DNA of 64,000 nucleotides from Caryophanales bacterium UBA5603 (lineage in GTDB: Bacteria > Bacillota_I > Bacilli_A > Izemoplasmatales > Hujiaoplasmataceae), in assembly GCA_002424815.1 (NCBI GenBank), contig DILB01000027.1, positions 1 through 64,000 of the forward strand, read 5' to 3'. Positions 8,149-16,788 of this stretch are shown here, piece by piece. The position numbers were made by a program, and so were the translations under genes. The notes below the pieces were generated by a model. It searched no databases. It was not told the origin of the DNA and was given only the letters and a program-made list of their open reading frames with translations. Each line of letters begins with the position of its first letter. Position 1 is the first letter of the stretch.

Positions 8149-9261
8149 TTAAGGTTTTATACGAAATATCAATTCAACTGGATTATGATCGCTGAACTTA
8201 AATTTTTCATCACGAGTTATCACGGATCTAATCTCAATATTTGCACTGACAATAAAACCATCAATTAGATAATATTGATTGTTACTGGGATTTTCTGTAT
8301 CATAGGCTTGATGTAAGAGACGACATGTCGGAAGTGAGAGGTCAATTGCAAATTGCCACCCACGCTCATTAAACCATGCATCATCCATTCCGTAAGCTTG
8401 CCAGAAAGCCGGATTTTTAAGTTCAAACAAATAATCATAACCATCTAAATTTTGAGTATACGCGCCAGGAAATGTTTGATTGAAATCTCCACCCACGATG
8501 ACATAATTTCCTTTTTCGTATTCTGTTTGCATTAATTCTTGTAGCGCCGCCATCTCTTGTAATCTCATCGTACCATCATCATAAGCTGATAGGTGAACAT
8601 TAATGATGATTAATTCTTGATTAGACCCATCAATAGGTATTCTTGTAATCACGGCACAACGTTTTAAATTAGCCAATCTGAGAGGCCAAGAAAAACTGCC
8701 GGGCAATTGAACTCTCGTTGCATCACTCACATAATAATTAGTTGCAGTCATGATTCCAGAGTTCACTTTCCCCATCATTTGACTGGGGTTAAAAGGAAAT
8801 GGGACAAAAATACATCGATAATTATAACCTAATGTGACGGGCATCGCTGAAAGTTCAGCAAAATAAGAATATTGAGGAGTATTGTATGAACGATCAGAAT
8901 CAACATCAACTTCTTGTAGGAGTATTAAATCGGGATTTGATGCAGTAATAATATCCGCAATTCCGGTAAGATTAATTTCTACAGATGTTTTGCTATCCAT
9001 TCGGCCTTTGCTTCCACCATCCATCGCAAAATCCTCAGTTTCACTTAATGAGGCATATCCAATATTAAAGGTCAGTATCTTTATATCTTGATTTTTTTGT
9101 ATGTAATTTTGCGGTAGATCTTCAAGATTTTGTTCGACAGATAAAATTGTCAAATCGTCAGGTCGATATTCAAAAATTTGTAAGGTCACAATAAACAATA
9201 AAGCAGAGCTTATGATGACAATCACGAGAATCATTGCAATCTTAACTAATCTTTTTAACAT
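8149..9261 (-). CDS. membrane-anchored endonuclease/exonuclease/phosphatase (EEP) family protein
   Basis: A 370-residue protein with an N-terminal membrane anchor (about residues 7-29) followed by an extracytoplasmic EEP domain, a Mg2+-dependent phosphoesterase fold shared by DNase I, exonuclease III and sphingomyelinases. Metal and catalytic motifs are visible: LTFNIGYAS near residue 64, LLQEVDVDSD near 114, IINVHLSAYDDG near 222, VGGDFNQTF near 257, and the terminal SDHNPVEL. Start ATG follows GAGGTGA. It is monocistronic, divergent from the YhhN gene and followed by a shared terminator. The substrate (nucleic acid, phospholipid or inositol phosphate) cannot be decided. Confidence 0.85.
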   Translation of the reverse strand: MLKRLVKIAMILVIVIISSALLFIVTLQIFEYRPDDLTILSVEQNLEDLPQNYIQKNQDIKILTFNIGYASLSETEDFAMDGGSKGRMDSKTSVEINLTGIADIITASNPDLILLQEVDVDSDRSYNTPQYSYFAELSAMPVTLGYNYRCIFVPFPFNPSQMMGKVNSGIMTATNYYVSDATRVQLPGSFSWPLRLANLKRCAVITRIPIDGSNQELIIINVHLSAYDDGTMRLQEMAALQELMQTEYEKGNYVIVGGDFNQTFPGAYTQNLDGYDYLFELKNPAFWQAYGMDDAWFNERGWQFAIDLSLPTCRLLHQAYDTENPSNNQYYLIDGFIVSANIEIRSVITRDEKFKFSDHNPVELIFRIKP

Positions 9262-9354
9262 TATTTCACCTCATTGAATGAATGTCTTAATTATACACAA
9301 TGTTAAGAATTCTTGCGACATAATTCATGAATCAACTATTTTTTTAATTTGTTT

Positions 9355-9363
9355 TGATATAAT
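9355..9363 (+). promoter_or_regulatory. extended -10 promoter for the YhhN-family gene
   Basis: TGaTATAAT (9355-9363), 43 bases before the ATG. No good -35 box is visible, which extended -10 promoters tolerate. Confidence 0.55.
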
Positions 9364-9405
9364 GAAAGTAACTGTATTAATCATGACATAATTTAGGAGA
9401 ATGAT

Positions 9406-10092
9406 ATGGTATATTTTATTTTAGTGATTGCGGTCATATTAGCGGGAGTTTACATCTTAACAGAAATTAAGAGTGAACCTTTGAAGGCTTTTGCTGTAAA
9501 AGGACTCGCAAGTTTTGGTTTTATCAGTCTTTTTATCGTTTCGGTATATGAAAATAATGCTTATCAAACTAATTCAATTATAGTATGTTTTTTTGCTTTA
9601 GGTATGGTTGCAGGATTAATGGGAGATTTGTATTTAGCTCTTAGACCCTTAAGACCGAAATCTGAAAATCATCAGATAATTCTTTATGGTACTATTTGTT
9701 TTGCGATAGGGCATCTTTTTTACTATTTAGCGTTATTGAATTATGGAACCTTTAGTATATGGGGAATCATTATATCTTTGATTATTACAATTGCAACTTT
9801 CATGATTTCAAAATTGATGAAACTAAATTGGGGCGCGTCTAAATATCCCTCGATTGTTTACTCATTTATGTTGTTTCTTGTGGCAGGACAATCATTTATA
9901 AATGCCGTTCACGTCAATTTTATATCATTTTCTTTAATTGTTTTTTTGGGTGCATTATTATTTGGAATTTCAGATCTAGTTTTGGCTCAAATTTATTTCA
10001 AAGATTGTAAGAGAAAAGGATTTATTGTTTTAAACCTAAGTTTATACTATGCAGCTCAGATTTTACTTGCTTTTTCGTTGTTTCTTCTTTAA
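9406..10092 (+). CDS. YhhN family membrane protein (lysoplasmalogenase-like)
   Basis: A 228-residue integral membrane protein with about eight hydrophobic helices. It fits the YhhN/TMEM86 family, whose animal members hydrolyse lysoplasmalogen. Family-like elements are GMVAGLMGDLYLAL near residues 66-79, FAIGHLFYYLALL near 101-113 and LFGISDLVLAQIYF near residue 185; the conserved Asp residues of the family fall in the first and last of these. It starts at the ATG after GGAG. The gene is alone, divergent from the EEP gene and convergent with GH2. Enzyme activity in bacteria is mostly inferred from homology. Confidence 0.8.
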   Translation: MVYFILVIAVILAGVYILTEIKSEPLKAFAVKGLASFGFISLFIVSVYENNAYQTNSIIVCFFALGMVAGLMGDLYLALRPLRPKSENHQIILYGTICFAIGHLFYYLALLNYGTFSIWGIIISLIITIATFMISKLMKLNWGASKYPSIVYSFMLFLVAGQSFINAVHVNFISFSLIVFLGALLFGISDLVLAQIYFKDCKRKGFIVLNLSLYYAAQILLAFSLFLL

Positions 10093-10110
10093 GAAATATT
10101 GATAGTTTCT

Positions 10111-11904
10111 TTATAATGATTTTTTTATTTGTTCATTTAGTGAACGCATCATAAATTTTTCGAATTTGACTATTTCCCGATCATATGTCAAGACGCCATT
10201 TACCTCAAGTTCGACATCGGATAATTGCGTATAGACGGTAGCAGAGAGACCTCTTTGTATTAAAGGTATCACTTGCTCTCTAATTAACATTTCATAGGCA
10301 TCTGACAATGAATTTTTTGTTTCAAACATTTTATATCCAAAGCTATTTTTTTCGTCCCAAACATGCGAAGAAATGACTTGTGAATATCCACCAAATTCAG
10401 ATAAAACAAACGGACGATTCATATTTTTTTTCGGTAATTTAATATCTAGAATGTAACGGTGGACACTATTGAAATCGATTCCTTTTTGATCATGCCAACC
10501 ACTCGCGTGATCAACCAGTCGCGAAGGATCATATTTTTTAATATTTTCAGCGATTCGCTTTGCATCAAATTGCCCCCATCCTTCATTAAATGGAACCCAG
10601 CAACAGATGGAAGGATGATTGAAAAGATGACTAATCATTGAATTCAGATTTGATTCAAATTCTTGTCTACCTTTTAAGTTTTGACGATGGAATAGTCTAT
10701 ATTTTTTATCATTTATATGAATTCCAATGTTTGGTAAGACAAAGGCCATTATATTTCCAATGTAGCCTTCTCCACCACTTGGCATATCTTGCCAAACCAA
10801 CATACCTAGACGGTCACAATGGTAGTAATACCGTTGTGACTCTATTTTTATATGTTTTCTAAGCATGTTAAATCCTAAATCTTTCATTATCAAAATATCA
10901 TCAATCATTGCTTGATCAGTAGGAGGAGTCAATAAACCATCTGGGAAATAGCCCTGATCTAAAATGCCGACCTGAAAATAAGGTTTATTGTTCAAAAAAA
11001 TTCTTGGATAACCATAATTATCTTTTTCAATTGCAATTTTTCTCATTCCAAAATACGATTTAACGTTATCAACATTGTTTTCACCGACATATAGTTTTAA
11101 AGTCATTAAGTACAAAAATGGACTCTCTGGGCTCCAAAGTTTACAATTTTTTAGCGTTATTTCAGTGAAATGATTAGGTTTTACACTCAAATCGGCAACT
11201 AATTTTTTTTGATCTTGTATTGATATTTTACAAGTAATGTTTTCCGTCGTTCTGACTATAGGGTTGATTCTTACAACGCCTTTATCAATATCGGTAATGA
11301 TTTTTATTGTGTCAAAATGAATCGGATTCAGGTTTTCCATCCATACCGTTTGCCATATTCCTGATGTTGCAGTGTACCATATACCCTTTGGGTTTAGTAC
11401 TTGTTTTCCTCTTTCTTGAAAACCCGTGTCAGTCGGATCAGTTACACCAATAAGCAATTTATTTTTTCCAATCGTCAAATATGAACTAATATCAAAAGAA
11501 AACGGCAAATAACCGCCACGATTTCGACCAACAAATATTCCGTTAATATAAATTTCACTTTCATAATCGATTGCTTCAAAATGAAGAATTGTTACAGTTT
11601 GTACGTCTCGAGTAATCCAATCAAAGGTTTTTTGATACCATAATTTTTCATCGGGACTTAAGTTTTTTTGGACACCTGATAAATAACTTTCAACACAAAA
11701 AGGAACAATAATTTCTCCATCAAATTTTAATGGCAATCCCGCATCAATGGGTAAGATTGCATATTGGTAACGCCCATTAAGATTAATCCAATTGTCTCGT
11801 TCCATTATCGGGCGAGGATATTCATTCAGTGGTTTTTCAATGTCGACATTCTTAGTATACTTTGATGAGAAAAGATTGATGTTTTTTTCATTTTTACTTA
11901 GCAA
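10111..11904 (-). CDS. glycoside hydrolase family 2 protein
   Basis: A 597-residue GH2 enzyme (beta-galactosidase, beta-glucuronidase or beta-mannosidase type). The domains run: sugar-binding jelly roll (about 20-185, with YPRPIMERDNWINLNG at its start), immunoglobulin-like domain (about 190-285), and TIM barrel (about 290-590). The catalytic acid/base Glu lies in PFNEGWGQFD and the nucleophile Glu in FVLSEFGGYS. Its length matches the beta-glucuronidase-sized members, not the 1000-residue LacZ type. No signal peptide, so it acts on imported glycosides. The start is a TTG at 11904, seven bases after GTGGTGA; no nearby ATG fits. It may work with the GPH symporter; the linkage specificity is unknown. 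Confidence 0.9.
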   Translation of the reverse strand: MLSKNEKNINLFSSKYTKNVDIEKPLNEYPRPIMERDNWINLNGRYQYAILPIDAGLPLKFDGEIIVPFCVESYLSGVQKNLSPDEKLWYQKTFDWITRDVQTVTILHFEAIDYESEIYINGIFVGRNRGGYLPFSFDISSYLTIGKNKLLIGVTDPTDTGFQERGKQVLNPKGIWYTATSGIWQTVWMENLNPIHFDTIKIITDIDKGVVRINPIVRTTENITCKISIQDQKKLVADLSVKPNHFTEITLKNCKLWSPESPFLYLMTLKLYVGENNVDNVKSYFGMRKIAIEKDNYGYPRIFLNNKPYFQVGILDQGYFPDGLLTPPTDQAMIDDILIMKDLGFNMLRKHIKIESQRYYYHCDRLGMLVWQDMPSGGEGYIGNIMAFVLPNIGIHINDKKYRLFHRQNLKGRQEFESNLNSMISHLFNHPSICCWVPFNEGWGQFDAKRIAENIKKYDPSRLVDHASGWHDQKGIDFNSVHRYILDIKLPKKNMNRPFVLSEFGGYSQVISSHVWDEKNSFGYKMFETKNSLSDAYEMLIREQVIPLIQRGLSATVYTQLSDVELEVNGVLTYDREIVKFEKFMMRSLNEQIKKSL

Positions 11905-11938
11905 TTTTGATTCACCACTTTCTTTGCAATATAAAATT

Positions 11939-11965
11939 ATTATATCATGATTTTAGGGTATTCAA
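11939..11965 (-). promoter_or_regulatory. promoter of the GH2 gene
   Basis: On the minus strand, TTGAAT (11960-11965), a 15-base spacer and an extended -10 TGaTATAAT (TATAAT at 11939-11944). The short spacer is offset by the TG extension. Confidence 0.5.
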
Positions 11966-12003
11966 TGTAGAGTAAAGTTTTTAACGCGATTGTTAAACGG
12001 TGA

Positions 12004-12032
12004 TTGCTTATGTTTCATACAAGAGATATAAT
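12004..12032 (+). promoter_or_regulatory. promoter of the esterase gene
   Basis: TTGCTT (12004-12009), a 17-base spacer, and TATAAT (12027-12032), 22 bases before the ATG. Confidence 0.7.
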
Positions 12033-12054
12033 GAAAAGGTACGGAGGATAATAC

Positions 12055-12861
12055 ATGAAAAACATTGAAATCATTGATTTTACAATTAAAGAGTTAAGTA
12101 ATCGACAAAGAAAAATTAGGATATTCTTACCAGATGGATATTATCAAAATTTGCGACAAAGATATCCTGTTTTATATATGCATGATGGTCAAAATCTTGT
12201 TGATCCTTCTTCATATAGTGGATACTCATGGGACATTGCAAGAACTCTATCAAGACTTCAGGAAGAGAAAATTATTGACGGAATTATCGTTGTTGGGATT
12301 GATTCCGATCCTGATTATCGTATTCCAGAATATACACATGTAATATCAAAAAAAGCCTTAAAATTCGTCAAAAATAATAACAATAATTCCACTTTTTTAC
12401 CTGAAGCACATCTGTATGGTAAATTTATAGTGGATACACTTAAACCTTATATCGATACTAATTATCGAACAAAACTAGAAAGAATAAACACAGGAATTGC
12501 AGGTAGTTCATGCGGTGGAAATGTATCATTATATCTTGGATCAATTTATAATGATGTGTTTGGTGTTATTGGTGCCTTCTCTCCCGCTTACTGGATTGTA
12601 AAAGAAGACATATTTGAACGATTAACAGCTAAAGACTTTGACAAACAAACAAAAATTTACCATGACATGGGTGGAAAAGAAGCCCCCTTTGCATTACTAA
12701 CATATATTCGTAATGCAAAAAAAATTGCTTCAATTCTTGACAGTAAGCAATTAGATGATAATCATCATAAATTTGTAATTGATTGGAAAGCAACTCACAC
12801 GGAATTATTCTGGCAGTCTCGATTTCCAGAGTTTATCAAATGGGCTTATGGTAATAAATAA
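12055..12861 (+). CDS. esterase-family alpha/beta hydrolase
   Basis: A 268-residue serine hydrolase of the esterase D/Fes-like (PF00756) family. YPVLYMHDGQN near residue 37 is the oxyanion-side strand typical of the family. The nucleophile elbow is GSSCGG with Ser152 expected to be catalytic, and the C-terminal His lies in KATHTELFW. There is no signal peptide, so it is cytoplasmic. Related proteins cleave acyl or feruloyl esters from sugars, siderophore esters or S-formylglutathione; which applies here is unknown. The start ATG follows ACGGAGGA, and a good promoter lies just upstream. It is divergent from the GH2 gene, so a role with glycosides is possible. Confidence 0.85.
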   Translation: MKNIEIIDFTIKELSNRQRKIRIFLPDGYYQNLRQRYPVLYMHDGQNLVDPSSYSGYSWDIARTLSRLQEEKIIDGIIVVGIDSDPDYRIPEYTHVISKKALKFVKNNNNNSTFLPEAHLYGKFIVDTLKPYIDTNYRTKLERINTGIAGSSCGGNVSLYLGSIYNDVFGVIGAFSPAYWIVKEDIFERLTAKDFDKQTKIYHDMGGKEAPFALLTYIRNAKKIASILDSKQLDDNHHKFVIDWKATHTELFWQSRFPEFIKWAYGNK

Positions 12862-12917
12862 TTCATCATTTATATTATTTTATTAAAATTTTATATTAAC
12901 AACTTAGGAGAAAGAAT

Positions 12918-13253
12918 ATGAAACTAATGATCTATGTTTTAAATGATGTTCATTTGTTAGATAAATTTATTGTTTCATTAAAAAATCATGGGATAAAGGG
13001 TGCTACAATTATTAATAGTACTGGTATGGGAAGAATGTTGAGCGAATCAGATGACATGAATATCATCGGTACATTATCAATTCTATTCAACGGACCTAGA
13101 GCTGAATCACGTGTCATTCTTATGGCATTAGAAGATCAACAAGTAGATATCGCCTTAAAAATTATTGATGATATTGCTGGGGATTTATCTAAACCTAATT
13201 CAGGTATTGTTTTTACTGTTCCCATTGATTATATTAAAGGATTCAAGAAATAA
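12918..13253 (+). CDS. PII-like (GlnB-fold) protein
   Basis: A 111-residue protein with a ferredoxin-like PII layout. The start MKLMIYVLNDVHLLDKFI, then HGIKGATIINSTGMGR, the central VILMALEDQQVDIALKIIDDI and the C-terminal GIVFTVPIDYIKGF align with the strands and helices of PII proteins. The T-loop region (residues 42-60) lacks the canonical uridylylation-loop sequence, so it is a PII-like protein and not classical GlnB. PII-like trimers bind nucleotides or small anions and regulate membrane transporters. The antiporter gene begins 12 bases after its stop, so the pair is almost certainly co-transcribed and PII-type control of the antiporter is the natural inference. Confidence 0.72.
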   Translation: MKLMIYVLNDVHLLDKFIVSLKNHGIKGATIINSTGMGRMLSESDDMNIIGTLSILFNGPRAESRVILMALEDQQVDIALKIIDDIAGDLSKPNSGIVFTVPIDYIKGFKK

Positions 13254-13265
13254 GGTGCTAATCAC

Positions 13266-14468
13266 ATGGAATATATTGCATTGTATTATGCCGGTATATT
13301 GATTGTAACCGGTCTTATTTTTGGAAAATTCGCAAAATATTTAAAGTTACCTAATGTTACTGGATACCTTATTGGCGGATTATTGATAGGACCTTCTGTT
13401 TTAGGTTTAGTCAAATCTGATGCTGTTGAATCATTGACTTTAGTAGCAAACGTCGCACTTGGTTTTATTGCATTTTCTATTGGGAATGAGCTAAAAATTA
13501 CTTATTTTAAAGAAGTAGGCATAAAACCAATTATAATAGCGATACTTGAGTCTTTTTTCGCAGTATTTGCTGTATTTATCTGTGTGATATTATATTTTCT
13601 AATAACAGGGCAGTTAGGAATTACGAACATTCGATTTGCATTGGTCCTTTCAGCAATCGCTGCCGCAACTGCTCCAGCAGCCACTTTTATGGTAGTTCGT
13701 CAATATAAAGCTAAAGGATCTTTAACAAACACCCTACTCAGCGTTGTGGCAATAGATGATTCGGTCGCTATTATGTTATTTGGTATTTTGATTGCAGTTG
13801 CAAATATCTTAGGTAAGTCTTCTGAAAACACATCACTGCTTTTACAGATATTAACCCCTTTTTGGGAAATAATTCTTTCAATCGGCATTGGTGCTATTTT
13901 TGGCTTAATTGTTACATTAGCTACTCGTTGGTTTACAGGTAGGGGCAATCGCATTAGTGTTGTAGTAGCTGCGTTGTTCTTAACCGTATTCTTGTCTAAT
14001 TTATTAGGAGGGTCAGCATTATTGGCCTGTATGGCCATGGGAGCCATATTTGCAAATGTATCTCGAAAGTATGAAGAAGTTAATGGACTAGTATATTTCA
14101 TTACACCACCGATATATATCATGTTTTTTGTCCTTAGTGGCGCAGAACTGAAATTGAGTTTGCTTTTGACTGTGGGGATTATTGGTTTTATATATATATT
14201 GTCTAGAGTTGTTGGAAAGATATTTGGAGCATGGACTGGGGCAAAAATCACTCATTCTGAATTAAAAATACAAAAATATCTTGGGCTTGCTCTGATACCT
14301 CAAGCGGGTGTAGCAATTGGACTGTCTTTAATTGCTACGCAAGTATTAGATGCTCAAATGGGTGCTCAGATTAGAACCATCATTTTATCAGCTACTTTAA
14401 TCTATGAGTTGTTTGGCCCCTATATTACCAAAAAAGCTTTGGTTGCCGCGGGAGAAATTATATTATAG
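13266..14468 (+). CDS. CPA2-family monovalent cation:proton antiporter
   Basis: A 400-residue membrane protein of the KefB/NapA-like CPA2 family exchanging Na+ or K+ for H+. About 12 transmembrane segments are visible. LPNVTGYLIGGLLIGPSVL (residues 27-45) is the family's N-terminal signature. The core region contains AATAPAATFMVVRQ and VVAIDDSVAIM; the latter carries paired Asp residues at the ion-binding position, suggesting an electrogenic type. It has no C-terminal TrkA-N/RCK domain, so regulation must come from elsewhere, plausibly from the PII-like protein just upstream. Start ATG is preceded by AAGGTG. A terminator follows. Confidence 0.9.
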   Translation: MEYIALYYAGILIVTGLIFGKFAKYLKLPNVTGYLIGGLLIGPSVLGLVKSDAVESLTLVANVALGFIAFSIGNELKITYFKEVGIKPIIIAILESFFAVFAVFICVILYFLITGQLGITNIRFALVLSAIAAATAPAATFMVVRQYKAKGSLTNTLLSVVAIDDSVAIMLFGILIAVANILGKSSENTSLLLQILTPFWEIILSIGIGAIFGLIVTLATRWFTGRGNRISVVVAALFLTVFLSNLLGGSALLACMAMGAIFANVSRKYEEVNGLVYFITPPIYIMFFVLSGAELKLSLLLTVGIIGFIYILSRVVGKIFGAWTGAKITHSELKIQKYLGLALIPQAGVAIGLSLIATQVLDAQMGAQIRTIILSATLIYELFGPYITKKALVAAGEIIL

Positions 14469-14476
14469 CAATAAAA

Positions 14477-14499
14477 TTAAGCCGAACCGGCTTTTTTTT
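14477..14499 (+). terminator. Rho-independent terminator after the antiporter gene
   Basis: AAGCCG (14479-14484) pairs with CGGCTT (14488-14493) around a 3-base loop, followed by eight Ts. Confidence 0.82.
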
Positions 14500-14514
14500 A
14501 TACGATAGTAAAAG

Positions 14515-14543
14515 TTGCGATTTTTGGATTAATATGATAGAAT
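14515..14543 (+). promoter_or_regulatory. promoter of the GH17-like/rimM/trmD unit
   Basis: TTGCGA (14515-14520), 17-base spacer, extended -10 TGaTAGAAT (TAGAAT at 14538-14543). It lies 26 bases before the ATG. Confidence 0.7.
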
Positions 14544-14569
14544 TTGATGTGATTGGGAGGTAGTAGACA

Positions 14570-15478
14570 ATGCTTAATTTTGGAAAAGGAATTTGTTATT
14601 CTGGATATCGGGAAGGTCAAAGTCCTCTCAAGCAAATATACCCTACATATAATCAAATTCTAGAAGATTTGAAAATATTAGAGGGAAAATTTGACTATCT
14701 TCGAATGTATGATACTTCTCAACATTCCCAAACCGTTTTAAGAGTGATAAGAGATTATTCACTTAACTTCAAAGTTATGCTTGGCGTCGAACCTCAAGGA
14801 GAAATATCAAATCCTAATTGCCCTTGGGGAGGACTTCATAGTGATGAAGAAATTGAAATTAACAAAGAAAAAAATTATCAACAATTGGACCAACTAGCAA
14901 ATATAGCAAATCAATATCAAGACATTGTTTTTGCTCTCTCGGTCGGAAATGAAAATACGTCTGATTGGCATCACAATTTAATGCCTGCTGATCAATTGGT
15001 GAATCATGTTCGTTATTTGAAAAATATTGTTTCATTACCAATCACTTTTTGTGAAGGAACTTACGCTTGGAATCATCATTGCCAAAAATTGGCTGATGTT
15101 GTAGATTTCATAAGTATTCATTCATATCCTTTATGGGTTCGCAAACCCTTGAGTGAGGCCGTTGATTTGAATATCGAAGATTATAAAATGACAAATAAAC
15201 AATATCCTGATAAACAAGTTATTTTTACTGAATACGGTTGGACAACTTCCTCTTCTGGTCAAATGATTGCGGAAGACACCAATGAGGAATCACAAAAGAT
15301 ATATTTAGAAGCTATAGAAAAATGGGCTGAAACACATCAAGTCATCATGTTTCTTTTTGAAGCTTTTGATGAACCTTGGAAGGGCTCAAACAATCCACTT
15401 GAGCCTGAGAAACATTGGGGAATATATCGAGAAGATAGAACCCCTAAATTAGCTTATCAATTACGGAGATTAAAATAA
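14570..15478 (+). CDS. GH17-like glycosidase (beta-1,3-glucanase-like)
   Basis: A 302-residue TIM-barrel protein resembling glycoside hydrolase family 17 beta-1,3-glucanases. It opens with FGKGICYSGYREGQSP, and FDYLRMYDTS is the second strand. The expected acid/base is Glu128 in SVGNENT and the nucleophile is Glu221 in FTEYGWT, both at positions that fit GH17. There is no signal peptide, so it is probably cytoplasmic, unlike most GH17 enzymes. GGGAGG precedes the start. The next gene, rimM, starts at the base after its stop codon, so it heads the rimM-trmD transcript, an unusual partner. It could act on imported beta-glucan oligosaccharides or an endogenous glucoside. Confidence 0.78.
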   Translation: MLNFGKGICYSGYREGQSPLKQIYPTYNQILEDLKILEGKFDYLRMYDTSQHSQTVLRVIRDYSLNFKVMLGVEPQGEISNPNCPWGGLHSDEEIEINKEKNYQQLDQLANIANQYQDIVFALSVGNENTSDWHHNLMPADQLVNHVRYLKNIVSLPITFCEGTYAWNHHCQKLADVVDFISIHSYPLWVRKPLSEAVDLNIEDYKMTNKQYPDKQVIFTEYGWTTSSSGQMIAEDTNEESQKIYLEAIEKWAETHQVIMFLFEAFDEPWKGSNNPLEPEKHWGIYREDRTPKLAYQLRRLK

Positions 15479-15994
15479 ATGGAAAATACAATTCAATTTA
15501 TATGTGTAGGTAAAATCGTGAACACTCACGGGCTGAAGGGTGAAATAAAATTATTAAGTCAAACAGACTTTAAAGAGGATCGATATAGTTCTAATAATAA
15601 AGCCTATATCGATTTTAATAACGATAGAATTCATGTGAAAATTATCAAATATAGGACCCACCAAGGGTTTGATTTGTTAACTTTTGAGAACTTAGATAAC
15701 ATCAACTTGGTTGAAAAATTTAAAGGTCATGATTTGTATGTAGAAAACAATAATCCTACGAAACTAAAACCTTATGAGTATCATCAAAAAGATATCATCG
15801 GACTTTCGGTTTTTCAAAATAATATCAATATTGGTATTGTCGAAGAAATTCGCACTTACCCTCAATGTGATTACCTTGTCATAGCAAAAATTGATGGCAA
15901 GAAATCGTTAATTCCGTTCAGAAAAGAATTTATTCTAAGTGTTAATCAAGCCGATCGACAAATATTGATTGTAGAAATGGAAGGATTATTATGA
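15479..15994 (+). CDS. rimM: ribosome maturation factor RimM
   Basis: A 171-residue RimM, which binds S19 and helps mature the 30S head and 16S rRNA. The N-terminal RimM domain begins VGKIVNTHGLKGEIKLLSQT, the standard signature; the C-terminal PRC-barrel includes DIIGLSVFQ and SLIPFRKEFILSVN. The ATG lies directly after the glycosidase stop, with GGAG inside that gene's end. It overlaps trmD by four bases (ATGA), indicating translational coupling. Bacillus has rpsP and two small genes upstream; here they are absent. Confidence 0.95.
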   Translation: MENTIQFICVGKIVNTHGLKGEIKLLSQTDFKEDRYSSNNKAYIDFNNDRIHVKIIKYRTHQGFDLLTFENLDNINLVEKFKGHDLYVENNNPTKLKPYEYHQKDIIGLSVFQNNINIGIVEEIRTYPQCDYLVIAKIDGKKSLIPFRKEFILSVNQADRQILIVEMEGLL

Positions 15995-16677
15995 AGTTTA
16001 CAATCTTAACCATCTTTCCTGAAATGTTTAATGGAATATTGACGGAGTCTATTCTTAAACGAGCTAGAGGATTGGGAATTATTGACATCAATTTTATTAA
16101 CTTCCGCGATTTTTCGACATCTAAACATAAACGAGTAGATGATTATTCATTTGGAGGAGGACCGGGACTCGTCTTAGCTGTTGAACCTATTTACCGAGCA
16201 CTTCAATCAATCCCGGATCAAGAAAATGCTTATAAAATTTTGATGACACCACAAGGAAAGACTTTTAATCAGAAAGAAGCCGTTAAATTATCGAAAAAAG
16301 ATCACATCATTATTATTTGTGGACACTATGAAGGATTTGATGATCGAATTAGACATTTTATTGATGTTGAAATTTCAATTGGTGATTATGTATTGACTGG
16401 AGGGGAGATTGGCGCAATGATACTTGTCGATAGTATCACCCGTCTTTTACCTGGGGTTCTAGGTTCGGATGAAAGTTTTGAGCAAGATTCCTTTTATAAT
16501 GGTATGTTAGAGTATCCACAATATACTCGTCCCCAAGAATTTATGGGAATGAAAGTCCCAGATGTATTAATTTCTGGTAATCATGCAGAAGTCGACAAAT
16601 GGCGCAAAGAACAGTCGTTAAAAAGAACACAAGAACGCCGTCCAGACCTTCTAAAAAAGACAAAAGAAAATGATTGA
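15991..16677 (+). CDS. trmD: tRNA (guanine-N1)-methyltransferase TrmD
   Basis: A 228-residue TrmD, a SPOUT-class methyltransferase that makes m1G37 in tRNAs to prevent +1 frameshifting. It begins with the characteristic FTILTIFPEMFNGILTESIL. The trefoil-knot AdoMet site is visible in LMTPQGKTFNQ, ICGHYEGFDDRI and EISIGDYVLTGGEIGAM. The C-terminal region carries RPQEFMGMKVPDVLISGNH. It overlaps rimM by four bases. It ends with TGA, evidence that UGA is a stop codon here. rplS follows under its own promoter and leader. Confidence 0.97.
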   Translation: MKFTILTIFPEMFNGILTESILKRARGLGIIDINFINFRDFSTSKHKRVDDYSFGGGPGLVLAVEPIYRALQSIPDQENAYKILMTPQGKTFNQKEAVKLSKKDHIIIICGHYEGFDDRIRHFIDVEISIGDYVLTGGEIGAMILVDSITRLLPGVLGSDESFEQDSFYNGMLEYPQYTRPQEFMGMKVPDVLISGNHAEVDKWRKEQSLKRTQERRPDLLKKTKEND

Positions 16678-16702
16678 TTTTATCATATTGATATGATATA
16701 AT
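16674..16702 (+). promoter_or_regulatory. promoter of rplS
   Basis: TTGATT (16674-16679), 17-base spacer, extended -10 TGaTATAAT (TATAAT at 16697-16702). The -35 box overlaps the end of trmD. Confidence 0.75.
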
Positions 16703-16708
16703 CTATAA

Positions 16709-16766
16709 CGCTGTTAGAACCATAACCGAAGTTCCGCTGGGCATGGAACCATGAACCAAGGTAATA
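16709..16766 (+). promoter_or_regulatory. ribosomal protein L19 leader (candidate)
   Basis: A structured untranslated leader between the rplS promoter and its ribosome-binding site. GTTCC (16731-16735) pairs with GGAAC (16745-16749), flanked by repeated GAACCAT elements. An autoregulatory L19 leader (Rfam L19_leader) is known at this position in Bacillota. I assign it from position and base pairing, not from a covariance model. Confidence 0.6.
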
Positions 16767-16788
16767 AAAATTTGAGGAGTTGATCACA

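Noticed and set aside
13700..14251. 183-codon antisense frame inside the antiporter gene
   Set aside because: It is the shadow of a well-supported membrane protein gene; no ribosome-binding site and no recognisable domain.
16780..16788. TTG start upstream of rplS
   Set aside because: The TTG overlaps the Shine-Dalgarno spacing; the ATG at 16789 gives the standard L19 N-terminus.
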